Shown one piece after another: positions 1-6,228 of a stretch of 9,042 nucleotides of DNA. Made by a program: the position numbers and the translations under genes. The notes under the pieces were generated by a model that worked only from the letters and a program-made list of their open reading frames with translations, ran no database searches and had not been told where the DNA came from. Every line of letters begins with the position of its first letter. The stretch's first letter is position 1. The stretch covers positions 1-9,042 of the forward strand of contig JAJYKC010000052.1 of NCBI GenBank assembly GCA_021788955.1, given 5' to 3'. This stretch comes from Acidobacteriota bacterium (lineage in GTDB: Bacteria; Acidobacteriota; Terriglobia; Bryobacterales; Bryobacteraceae).

Positions 1-37
1 TCCGGCTATAAATCTTGTAGTCAGTAGATTCCTGCTC

Positions 38-355
38 TCAGGAGTCCAACACTCGTAGAATCAGCCAACTCCCTCGCCAACGGGGGTGGAACTCCGGTCT
101 AGCGTACGTTGCCATGTAGCCGCCCGCCATACGGCCGATCTCATAATCGATTGGCACACACTCCAGTGACGTGAAAAGGGCTTCGAGCACGGCGTGCTCG
201 CTCGGTCTGGCTCCACGCCATAGCTCGGCGGCCGTCACGGGCGAGCAGAGGACCACTTCGCCGGAAGCCCCCAATCCATGCCACCTGTCGAGGAGTGGTT
301 TGTCGCGCTCGCGCGAAACATCGATCAGGATATCGGAATCGACCAGGATACCCAT
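38..355 (-). CDS. vapC: VapC-like PIN-domain toxin with an abnormal, shortened C terminus (probably inactive)
   Basis: The 105-residue product starts like a VapC ribonuclease toxin. MGILVDSDILID carries the first PIN-domain acid (D6) and TAAELWRG carries the second (E44). VapC toxins normally run about 125-140 residues, with a later (E/D)LADALIAAT segment supplying the remaining metal-binding aspartates. Here the reading frame leaves the family after MATYAR (residue 86) and ends in an unrelated arginine/tryptophan-rich tail. The bases at about 65-77, read on the minus strand in another frame, spell E-L-A-D, so a frameshift or small insertion is likely. After that point no frame continues the family. 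The ATG overlaps the antitoxin stop codon by one base (TGATG), as expected for a coupled toxin-antitoxin pair. An intact VapC would cleave RNA, typically tRNA or rRNA. With two of four active-site acids missing, this copy is probably dead. It could be annotated as a pseudogene. The family call is firm and the loss of activity is inferred. Confidence 0.75.
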   Translation of the reverse strand: MGILVDSDILIDVSRERDKPLLDRWHGLGASGEVVLCSPVTAAELWRGARPSEHAVLEALFTSLECVPIDYEIGRMAGGYMATYARPEFHPRWRGSWLILRVLDS

Positions 356-609
356 CAGCGTCGAAGCCTGCGCGCCCGATCGTCCTTGCGAAGCTTGCGA
401 ATATACGTTTCGGTGTCGCCGATATCCTGTCGATCGCGCCACAGCCCCACGAAATCCTCCATCGCTTGTCTCCTCCGCTCGCGATCGCCTCCGTATCGCT
501 CTCGCACGGCTTGACGCACAAGCTCCGAAATCGTCAGCCCGGATTCGCGGGAGCGGAGCCGCAGCGTTGCGAGAACATCCTCGTCCAGATAGAGCTGCGT
601 TCGCTTCAC
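355..609 (-). CDS. vapB: VapB-type ribbon-helix-helix antitoxin
   Basis: This 84-residue protein begins with a short basic beta strand (VKRTQLYLD), followed by two helices (about residues 9-38, with the turn GLTISELVRQAV). That is the ribbon-helix-helix DNA-binding fold of CopG/VapB-type antitoxins. The C-terminal half (FVGLWRD, then a charged helix ending KLRKDDRARRLRR) matches the usual toxin-wrapping tail. Such antitoxins neutralise the PIN toxin and repress their own promoter as dimers. The GTG at 609 is chosen because the conserved strand begins right after it and no usable start lies upstream in frame. No Shine-Dalgarno precedes it, and a TAAAAT box at 617-622 would place transcription at about 609-611, so the message may be leaderless. 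Unlike the toxin, this gene shows no damage. Confidence 0.85.
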   Translation of the reverse strand: MKRTQLYLDEDVLATLRLRSRESGLTISELVRQAVRERYGGDRERRRQAMEDFVGLWRDRQDIGDTETYIRKLRKDDRARRLRR

Positions 610-627
610 GATGTATATTTTACATCG
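609..627. promoter_or_regulatory. Perfect inverted repeat, likely VapB operator and shared divergent promoter
   Basis: CGATGTA (609-615) and TACATCG (621-627) are perfect 7-bp inverted arms around the 5-bp spacer TATTT. The site lies in the 27-bp gap between the divergent antitoxin and dehydrogenase genes and touches the antitoxin GTG. Within it are TAAAAT on the minus strand (617-622) and TATATT on the plus strand (614-619), both -10-like. This is an AT-rich island in GC-rich surroundings. Ribbon-helix-helix antitoxins typically bind short palindromes over their own promoter, so this is the natural operator candidate. No good -35 box is visible for either direction. Confidence 0.6.
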
Positions 628-636
628 GAGGACGCA

Positions 637-2001
637 ATGATCGCCTCGATCAATCCCGCCACCGGCGAAACGTTCCGCACATTCGACCCGCTGCGGCAAG
701 CCCAGATCGAAGACAAGCTGGCGCGCGCCGAGGCCGCTTACCACGCTTACCGCCAGACGGCGCTGGCCGACCGTGCGCGCTGGCTGGCCGCGGCCGCGGA
801 AATCCTGGAATCCGAGCGCGGCCGCCTCGGCCGCATCATGACGCTCGAAATGGGTAAGCCCATCGGCGCCGCGCGCGCCGAGGCCGCCAAGTGCGCGCTG
901 GTCTGCCGCTATTACGCCGAGCACGGAGAACAATTCCTGGCCGGCGAACAGGTCGATGCCGGGATGGGCCGCAGCTATATCCGCTACGAGCCCATCGGGC
1001 CCGTGCTCGCGGTGATGCCCTGGAATTTCCCGTTCTGGCAGGTGTTCCGCTTCGCCGCACCGGCGCTGATGGCCGGTAACGTGGGCCTGTTGAAGCACGC
1101 CTCCAACGTGCCGCAGTGCGCGCTGGCGATCGAGGATGTCATCCGCCGCGCCGGCTTCCCGCCGGACGTTTTTCAGACGCTCCTCATCGCCTCCTCGCAG
1201 GTGGCGCGCGTGTTGGACGATTCGCGCGTCAAAGCCGCCACGCTCACCGGCAGCGAGCCTGCCGGCGCGCAGGTGGCGAGCGAAGCGGGCAGGCAGATCA
1301 AGAAGACCGTGCTGGAATTGGGCGGCAGCGATCCCTTCATCGTCATGCCCAGCGCCAACCTGGAGCGCGCCGTCCCAGCCGCCGTCGAAGCGCGCACCAT
1401 CAACAACGGCCAGTCGTGCATCGCCGCCAAGCGCTTCATCGTCGATTCGAAAATCGCCGGCAGCTTCGAGAGCCGTTTCGTTGCCTCCATGGAAGCGTTG
1501 AAGGTAGGCGACCCGCTCGACGAGGCCACGCAGGTCGGGCCATTGGCCACGCCGGATATTCTGGAAGGCCTGGACCAGCAGGTGCACCGCTCCATCGAAA
1601 TGGGCGCGCGCCTGCTCACCGGCGGCAAGCGCCTCGACCGGCCCGGCAATTTCTACGCGCCCACGGTGCTCGCGGACGCACCCCCGGATTCGCCCGCGCG
1701 CCGCGAAGAGCTCTTCGGGCCGGCCGCCGTTCTGTTCCGGGCCCGCGGAATCGAGGAAGCCATCCGGATCGCCAACGAGACCGAATTCGGCCTGGGCGCC
1801 GCCGCCTGGACCAACGACGAAGCCGAGCAGCAGCGCTTCATCGCCGATCTCGAAGCCGGCATGGTCTTCATCAACGGCATGGTGGCCTCCGACCCGCGCC
1901 TGCCGTTCGGCGGTGTCAAGCGCTCCGGCTACGGCCGCGAACTGAGCATCTACGGTCTGCGCGAATTCGTGAACATCAAAACCGTTCGCGTGGCTTCGTA
2001 G
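637..2001 (+). CDS. sad: NAD(P)-dependent succinate-semialdehyde dehydrogenase (Sad/YneI type)
   Basis: The 454-residue product is a full-length short-type aldehyde dehydrogenase. It should oxidise succinate semialdehyde to succinate in the cytoplasm, the last step of GABA and related amine breakdown feeding the TCA cycle. Visible family marks are INPATGE at the N terminus, PWNFPFW (oxyanion asparagine N130), LTGS followed by ELGG (general base E227), NNGQSC (catalytic C261), EELFGP (E358, cofactor ribose) and the end block PFGGVKRSGYGREL. The C-terminal stretch, with FINGMVASDPRLPFGG and a final FVNIKTV, resembles E. coli Sad more than the longer GabD. The ATG at 637 is supported by GGAGG at 627-631, five bases upstream. 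Reading frame continues upstream without a stop, but that stretch is antisense to the antitoxin and not family-like. No GABA transaminase or transporter is in view, so the physiological substrate is inferred. Confidence 0.9.
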   Translation: MIASINPATGETFRTFDPLRQAQIEDKLARAEAAYHAYRQTALADRARWLAAAAEILESERGRLGRIMTLEMGKPIGAARAEAAKCALVCRYYAEHGEQFLAGEQVDAGMGRSYIRYEPIGPVLAVMPWNFPFWQVFRFAAPALMAGNVGLLKHASNVPQCALAIEDVIRRAGFPPDVFQTLLIASSQVARVLDDSRVKAATLTGSEPAGAQVASEAGRQIKKTVLELGGSDPFIVMPSANLERAVPAAVEARTINNGQSCIAAKRFIVDSKIAGSFESRFVASMEALKVGDPLDEATQVGPLATPDILEGLDQQVHRSIEMGARLLTGGKRLDRPGNFYAPTVLADAPPDSPARREELFGPAAVLFRARGIEEAIRIANETEFGLGAAAWTNDEAEQQRFIADLEAGMVFINGMVASDPRLPFGGVKRSGYGRELSIYGLREFVNIKTVRVAS

Positions 2002-2743
2002 CGTTACCGCCGAGCAGCCGCACCTCTTCTTCGGTGAGCGGCCTCCACGTGCCGATCTTCAGCTCGCCGATCCGGACCGGCCCGATGGCCGTGCGCACCA
2101 GCTTGAGCGCCTTGCTCCCCACGGCGTCGATCATCCGCCGCACCTGCCGATTGCGGCCTTCCGAAATGGTCATCTCCAGGAAAGTGTGGTTGCCGCTTTC
2201 GCGCAGGCGGCGAACCTCGGCCGGGCGCGTCAGGCCGTCGCTCAGTTCGACACCGCGGCGCAGGCGGTCGAGATCCTCATCGCTCAGCCGGCTGGCTGTC
2301 TTCACCTGATAAGTCTTGGGTACTTTGTGGTCCGGGTTGGTAACGCGCTCGGCGAAGTCGTTGTCGTTGGTCATTAGTAGGAGGCCGCTGGTGTCCAGGT
2401 CGAGCCGGCCTACCGGCGCCAGCCACCTGCCTGCATCGGAGATAAGATCGTAGACTGTGGGCCGCCCCTGCGGATCGCGGTAAGTTGTCAGGTAATTCCT
2501 AGGTTTGTAGAGTAAGACGTAAGTCCGTCTCGCGCCGTGAAGCGGCTGGCCATCCACGCTGACGCGGTCGCGCTCCAGGTCCACCCAGTGATCGGGGTTG
2601 CGAATTACTTTGCCGTTGACACGCACGCGACCCGCGCCGATCCAGCTTCGCGCGTCCGTCCGCGAACCCAGCCCGGCCTTGGAAATGATTCTTTCCAGTG
2701 TCTTGACCGGCCGCTTGCTTTGTGGTGAGACTTTCTTCGCCAT
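1976..2743 (-). CDS. rluB: RsuA/RluB-family 23S rRNA pseudouridine synthase
   Basis: The 255-residue protein has an N-terminal S4 RNA-binding domain (about residues 14-62, LERIISKAGLGSR to RVRVNGK). It is followed by the RsuA-type catalytic domain. The catalytic motif GRLDLDTSGLLLMTND places the active aspartate at D115, and KTYQV and EGRNRQVRRM (about 195-204) are the other family signatures. Members isomerise a specific uridine in rRNA; RluB acts on the 23S peptidyl-transferase region. Length and the S4 domain favour RluB over RsuA, but RluE/RluF-type specificity cannot be excluded. ATG at 2743 (MAKKV) is chosen because the S4 domain begins shortly after. No strong Shine-Dalgarno is visible. 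The 3' end overlaps the convergent dehydrogenase by 26 bp, and the basic C-terminal tail (TKPRERF) is encoded in that overlap. Confidence 0.9.
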   Translation of the reverse strand: MAKKVSPQSKRPVKTLERIISKAGLGSRTDARSWIGAGRVRVNGKVIRNPDHWVDLERDRVSVDGQPLHGARRTYVLLYKPRNYLTTYRDPQGRPTVYDLISDAGRWLAPVGRLDLDTSGLLLMTNDNDFAERVTNPDHKVPKTYQVKTASRLSDEDLDRLRRGVELSDGLTRPAEVRRLRESGNHTFLEMTISEGRNRQVRRMIDAVGSKALKLVRTAIGPVRIGELKIGTWRPLTEEEVRLLGGNATKPRERF

Positions 2744-2755
2744 CTTGTAAGTAAG

Positions 2756-4003
2756 TTGCTGACAAGTACCACTACTAATGTTACAGTATCGAATGCTACG
2801 GCAACGATCTTCGTCCGCGGAGCGCGCCAACTGCTGACCTTGCGAGGCGCCAAGGGCCCCCGGCGCGGGGCCGAGCTCAAAGACGTGGGCACGATTTTCG
2901 ACGGCTCCTTGTTGATCGAGGACGGAGTGCTGCGCGAAGTCGGCCAGACCCGGCGCATCGAAAACCTGGCGGCTGCGCGCGACGCCCTGGAGATCGACGC
3001 CACGGGGCGCGTGGTCATGCCCGGCTTCGTCGACAGCCACACTCACCTGGTCTTCCCGCCGCCGGATGCCGGCCCGGACGCGTGGTCCGCCGGCGTGAAA
3101 GCGGTACATGCGGGCACGGCCGAACGCATCGTCCGCCAGACGCGCGCGCGCCTTCAGGCCATGGCGCGGCACGGCGTTACCACGGTCGAGGTCAAGACGG
3201 GCTGCGGTTTGGAAGAGCATGCCGAACGTAAGCTCCTGCGCGTTTTGGAGACCCTGCGGAACAACCCCGTCGAAATCGTCTCCACGTTCCTCTTTCAACT
3301 TCCTCCGGGCGTCGGCAGACCGGCCACGGCCTCGGTCGCGGAAGCACTGTTCGAGAATCTGCTGCCCAAAATGCGGCGACGGCGCCTGGCTGCCGCGGCG
3401 GATATCGCCTGGGACCCGGATCCCGCATTGCACCGGCTGTTTGCGCGATGCCTCGCGGCCGCAAGCGATCTCGGGCTGCTGCGCAAGGTGCATGCACAAG
3501 GCTGCCCCGCGGCGCCGGCCATCGCCATGGCGCTCGAACATTCCGCTGCCAGCATCGATCACCTGGAAAACGCCACGCCCGCGGATGCGCAGGTCCTCGC
3601 CGGCTCTCCAATCGTGGTGACGCTGCTGCCCTCGGCCGCCTTCGAGGACGGCGCTCGCACTGCCCCCGCGCGCACCCTCATCGATGCCGGCGCCGCCGTG
3701 GCGCTCGCTTCCAACTTCAGCCCGCACCATGCGCCCGCGCTCAACATGCAGGCGGCGATCGCGCTGGCCGCGCTGCGGCTCGGGATGACCGCCGCGGAAG
3801 CCATTTCCGCCGCCACCATCAACGCCGCGCATGCCTTGGGGTGCGCGGACCGCGTGGGATCGCTGGAGGCCGGAAAATCGGCCGACGTGCTGGTGCTGAA
3901 CGCTTCGGATCATCGCGACCTGGCGCAGCAGATCGGAACCAACCTGGTTCACCTCACGATTAAGAGCGGGCGGATCATCTATCGCGAAGGGGAAGTGCAC
4001 TGA
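2756..4003 (+). CDS. HutI-like (imidazolonepropionase-related) amidohydrolase with altered active site
   Basis: This 415-residue protein aligns by eye along its whole length with imidazolonepropionase, the third enzyme of histidine breakdown. It has PGFVDSHTHLVF with the metal pair H95/H97, GVTTVEVKTG, KVHAQ (H246), SIDHL (H269), and the C-terminal beta-sandwich segment GSLEAGKSADVLVL. Several HutI residues are changed. The GAH histidine becomes L182, SGYGL becomes TGCGL (C150), HADE becomes HAQG (G249), and the metal aspartate of TDFNPG becomes N320 in SNFSPH. Genuine HutI activity is therefore doubtful. It may act on another cyclic amide or be catalytically dead. No hutH, hutU or hutG lies beside it. 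The start is uncertain: TTG at 2756 is the only plausible start before the conserved IFVRGARQLLTL block, and it lacks a good ribosome binding site. Confidence 0.75.
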   Translation: MLTSTTTNVTVSNATATIFVRGARQLLTLRGAKGPRRGAELKDVGTIFDGSLLIEDGVLREVGQTRRIENLAAARDALEIDATGRVVMPGFVDSHTHLVFPPPDAGPDAWSAGVKAVHAGTAERIVRQTRARLQAMARHGVTTVEVKTGCGLEEHAERKLLRVLETLRNNPVEIVSTFLFQLPPGVGRPATASVAEALFENLLPKMRRRRLAAAADIAWDPDPALHRLFARCLAAASDLGLLRKVHAQGCPAAPAIAMALEHSAASIDHLENATPADAQVLAGSPIVVTLLPSAAFEDGARTAPARTLIDAGAAVALASNFSPHHAPALNMQAAIALAALRLGMTAAEAISAATINAAHALGCADRVGSLEAGKSADVLVLNASDHRDLAQQIGTNLVHLTIKSGRIIYREGEVH

Positions 4004-4095
4004 GGTAGTGAGTTATGAGGTAGTGAGTTATGAGTTATGAGTTGGGAGTCGCCAAGCCCATAACTCACAACTCATGGTTCAAAACTTATAACTCC
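4002..4095. repeat. Heptamer-based tandem and inverted repeats between convergent genes
   Basis: Two identical 15-bp units, GAGGTAGTGAGTTAT, stand head to tail at 4002-4016 and 4017-4031. A bare heptamer GAGTTAT (4032-4038) and a near copy GAGTTGG follow. The inverse form TAACTCACAACTCAT lies at 4061-4075 and TATAACTC at 4088-4095. ATGAGTTATGAGTTG (4030-4044) can pair with 4061-4075 at 13 of 15 positions plus one G-U, with GGG/CCC extending into the loop, giving a sizeable hairpin. The first unit begins inside the stop codon of the amidohydrolase. The block fills nearly all of the space before the convergent gene end at 4097. It could act as a bidirectional terminator, although no run of U follows, or be a copy of a dispersed short repeat. 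Confidence 0.8.
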
Positions 4096-4096
4096 T

Positions 4097-5596
4097 TCAA
4101 TGCCGCCCGAATCTTCGCGGCATCGAGCGGGGGAACGATCGCGGAAACGATCGCGGCGTGGACGGTCGAAAGTGCGGCTCCTCCTCCGGATGGCTGCCGA
4201 AGCGATGCGGCGTGCGGTCGCCGCCCGAGCCGGCATAAGGTGAGTTGCGGAAACTGCCGCTCTTGCTGGCGTATTGCGAATCGCGGAAGCCGCCGCTCTT
4301 CCCGTAGGAACTATCGGCGTAGCGCCTGCTCGTCGAGGTGCCCTGCGAGCCGTATTTCGCGCCGCCTTCGGCATCGCGGCCGTAATACGTCTGGCCGCTG
4401 CGCTCCGCCGTACGATAGCCTTCCCAGTCGCCGCGGTCCAGCGGCCGGTAGTCGTGATTGAACAGCAGGTCCCGCAGCAGCGCGTACTGGCCGTAGAAAA
4501 CCCAGAAATCGTGCCCATCGCGATGATCCCAATAGCCGTATTGATTCCGCTGCCCCGGCGGCGCCATGTACGCGAACCCCGCCGGCTGCGCGACGTGATC
4601 GGCTTCGGAATCGTACTTGCCCGCCGGCTTGTGCGCGATGGCCATCCCCAGGTCGTTGCGCTCGGCGTCATATTCGGCGCGTGAAACCTGGACCCACTGG
4701 TCGTCCGAGGTCGTCTGGTGCGTGGTGCTGGAAGTCTTGATCGTGCGGATCTTCTGGTCGTACGTGCGGTCGCTTCCGTGGCCGCGCCTCTCCAGGTCGA
4801 CCAGCACCTTGTCCCACGAGTTGTAAAGCTGTCCTGTGAGCCCCTGGATGTCCGCTGCCTGTTTGGGCAGATTGGCGGCGGTCGCGTGGAGCGCGTCCGC
4901 CCCGGCGAACAGCGCGCCGAAATTCAGCCCGGCGAAATGCCCGGCGGCCGCCTCGCTCCGCTCCGTCGCGGTGGATTGCCAGACTTCCCCCGCATGGGCG
5001 GCCTCCGAGCGCAGCGCACTCAGGCGCGCATCCAGGTCGGCCTTCTTCTGCGGCCAATCGGTCTCCACGTGCTGCACTGCGGCGGCAACGGGCGCCGTAT
5101 CGAAGGCCTGAATGGCGCCGTAATCGCGCTGCATCTGCGCCAGTTCATCCGGCAGGTGCCGCTTGAGATCGACGAAGTGGTCCGCCTGCCCGCGAATCTG
5201 CGTGGCCGTACCGAGGGCTCCGGTGCGCAAGCGGCGCTCGCGCGCCAGCAGCGCCTGCACCTGGCCCACATCGGTGCGCCGGTTCGCTTTTTCGAGCGCG
5301 GTGAGCTGCGCCATGTCGCGGCCGGCCGTATCCAGATCGCCAGCGGCGGCGGCGAAGCTCGCATCCCATTGCCGGCTCGCCGGAATCGTGGCGAACAACT
5401 CGGGCTCCGCCTGGAGATCGTGCCGCACTTCGTCCTGGTCGCCATGGAGGCGGCTCTGCGCGGAGGCGATGGCAGCGCGATCGGAATCGATCTGCGCGCG
5501 CACGCTGCGCGGCAGGTTGTCCAGGCCCAGAAAAGGAACGGCAATCATGGCGGCGCCGATCAGCCCCGCCAGAAATTTCAATCCGTGCCGGTTCAT
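4097..5596 (-). CDS. Membrane-anchored coiled-coil protein of the PspA operon, family not recognised
   Basis: The last gene of the PspA cassette encodes 499 residues that I cannot place in a named family. Residues 8-24 form one hydrophobic segment (FLAGLIGAAMIAVPFLG), an uncleaved anchor or signal peptide, so the rest is probably outside the cytoplasm. Residues about 35-270 are alanine-, glutamine- and charge-rich and look helical or coiled-coil. A compact aromatic block at 353-406 (YGYWDHRDG, WVFYGQYALLRDLL, YRPLDRGDWEGYR, YYGR) is probably the conserved domain. From about 415 the tail is low complexity, with three related 11-12-residue units (SSYGKSGGFRD, SQYASKSGSFRN, SPYAGSGGDRT) and then FPRS repeats ending basic (PRRFGRH). 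ATG at 5596 is preceded by TGAGG and lies 8 bp after the DUF4178 gene stop. The helical-plus-glycine/serine-tail plan loosely resembles DUF1190 (YgiB/YjfM) proteins of E. coli, which also neighbour a PspA paralogue. That link is speculative. Confidence 0.75.
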   Translation of the reverse strand: MNRHGLKFLAGLIGAAMIAVPFLGLDNLPRSVRAQIDSDRAAIASAQSRLHGDQDEVRHDLQAEPELFATIPASRQWDASFAAAAGDLDTAGRDMAQLTALEKANRRTDVGQVQALLARERRLRTGALGTATQIRGQADHFVDLKRHLPDELAQMQRDYGAIQAFDTAPVAAAVQHVETDWPQKKADLDARLSALRSEAAHAGEVWQSTATERSEAAAGHFAGLNFGALFAGADALHATAANLPKQAADIQGLTGQLYNSWDKVLVDLERRGHGSDRTYDQKIRTIKTSSTTHQTTSDDQWVQVSRAEYDAERNDLGMAIAHKPAGKYDSEADHVAQPAGFAYMAPPGQRNQYGYWDHRDGHDFWVFYGQYALLRDLLFNHDYRPLDRGDWEGYRTAERSGQTYYGRDAEGGAKYGSQGTSTSRRYADSSYGKSGGFRDSQYASKSGSFRNSPYAGSGGDRTPHRFGSHPEEEPHFRPSTPRSFPRSFPRSMPRRFGRH

Positions 5597-5604
5597 ACTG
5601 TGCC

Positions 5605-6225
5605 TCAGGCCGCCGCACCCCGGTAGATCGTGATGTCGCCGGGCGGAACCTCGGTGAAAAGCGTGACGGCGAAGGGGTCGCCTTCGAGCTTCCGGATGGA
5701 CAGCAAGCCTTTCCCGTTCTGCTCGTGGAACTCCCAATAGTAAAAGCCGGTGGGCGCCTGGTTGGCTCCGGAGGCATGCGCCTCGCGGCTCAGCCGGTAC
5801 AGCCAGACCTTGCCGTCGAACTCGAACGTGTCGCCCGTGTTCTGCCGCTCGTCCATTTCGGCCAGATCGTCTTCGGAAACGCCCAGGTCTTCAATCGACA
5901 GCTTCCGCGCGTCGCTGTGGATGGCGGTTTCGAGGTCTTCCACGTTCGACACCCGCAGGATGACGCGGCGTTCGTGATAGGGGCCGCTCAGCTCGGACCA
6001 GCGGTGCGCGCCGGCCTGGATCAACTGCGAGCGGTCGGCGGTGAAATCCAGGTCGCTCATGTTGTCGCCGGCCCCGCTGATGGAAATGACATCGCCCACG
6101 CGCGCATCCGCGGGCGAAAGGTTCGCCAAATCCGGCTGGGGACCGGCGGGATGTTTCTTGAAAATCTGCATAAGAACGAGTACCAGGAAAAAGCCGAGGA
6201 CGGCTTCAATAACGATGGTCAACAT
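5605..6225 (-). CDS. Membrane-anchored DUF4178-like protein
   Basis: The 206-residue product starts with one transmembrane helix (residues 3-21, TIVIEAVLGFFLVLVLMQI) followed by KK, so the remainder should be cytoplasmic. Residues about 43-203 resemble the DUF4178 beta-rich domain: GDVISISG, DLDFTADRSQLIQ, a W-x-E-L block (HRWSELSGPY), a central FEFDGKVWLYRLS strand pair, FYYWEFHEQNGKGLLSIRKLEGDPF and a closing GDITIYRG. The related DUF2491 (YjfK) family is an alternative. The biochemical role is unknown. Such domains recur next to PspA in envelope-stress loci, so a role with PspA at the membrane is inferred from context. The ATG lies 3 bp after the pspA stop and has no clear Shine-Dalgarno, which suggests translation coupled to pspA. 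Confidence 0.75.
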   Translation of the reverse strand: MLTIVIEAVLGFFLVLVLMQIFKKHPAGPQPDLANLSPADARVGDVISISGAGDNMSDLDFTADRSQLIQAGAHRWSELSGPYHERRVILRVSNVEDLETAIHSDARKLSIEDLGVSEDDLAEMDERQNTGDTFEFDGKVWLYRLSREAHASGANQAPTGFYYWEFHEQNGKGLLSIRKLEGDPFAVTLFTEVPPGDITIYRGAAA

Positions 6226-6228
6226 GCG

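Noticed and set aside
295..636. Upstream in-frame extension of the dehydrogenase to 295
   Set aside because: The extension is antisense to vapBC and not dehydrogenase-like. The ATG at 637 has a well-placed GGAGG and starts the family sequence.
610..1587. Long minus-strand open frame upstream of the antitoxin, antisense to sad
   Set aside because: It is an open frame caused by GC-rich codon bias opposite the dehydrogenase. It has no family features, and the ribbon-helix-helix protein begins at GTG 609.
2744..4000. Minus-strand open frame extending rluB upstream across the amidohydrolase
   Set aside because: The extra residues are antisense to a well-conserved amidohydrolase and lack motifs. 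The S4 domain starts just after ATG 2743.
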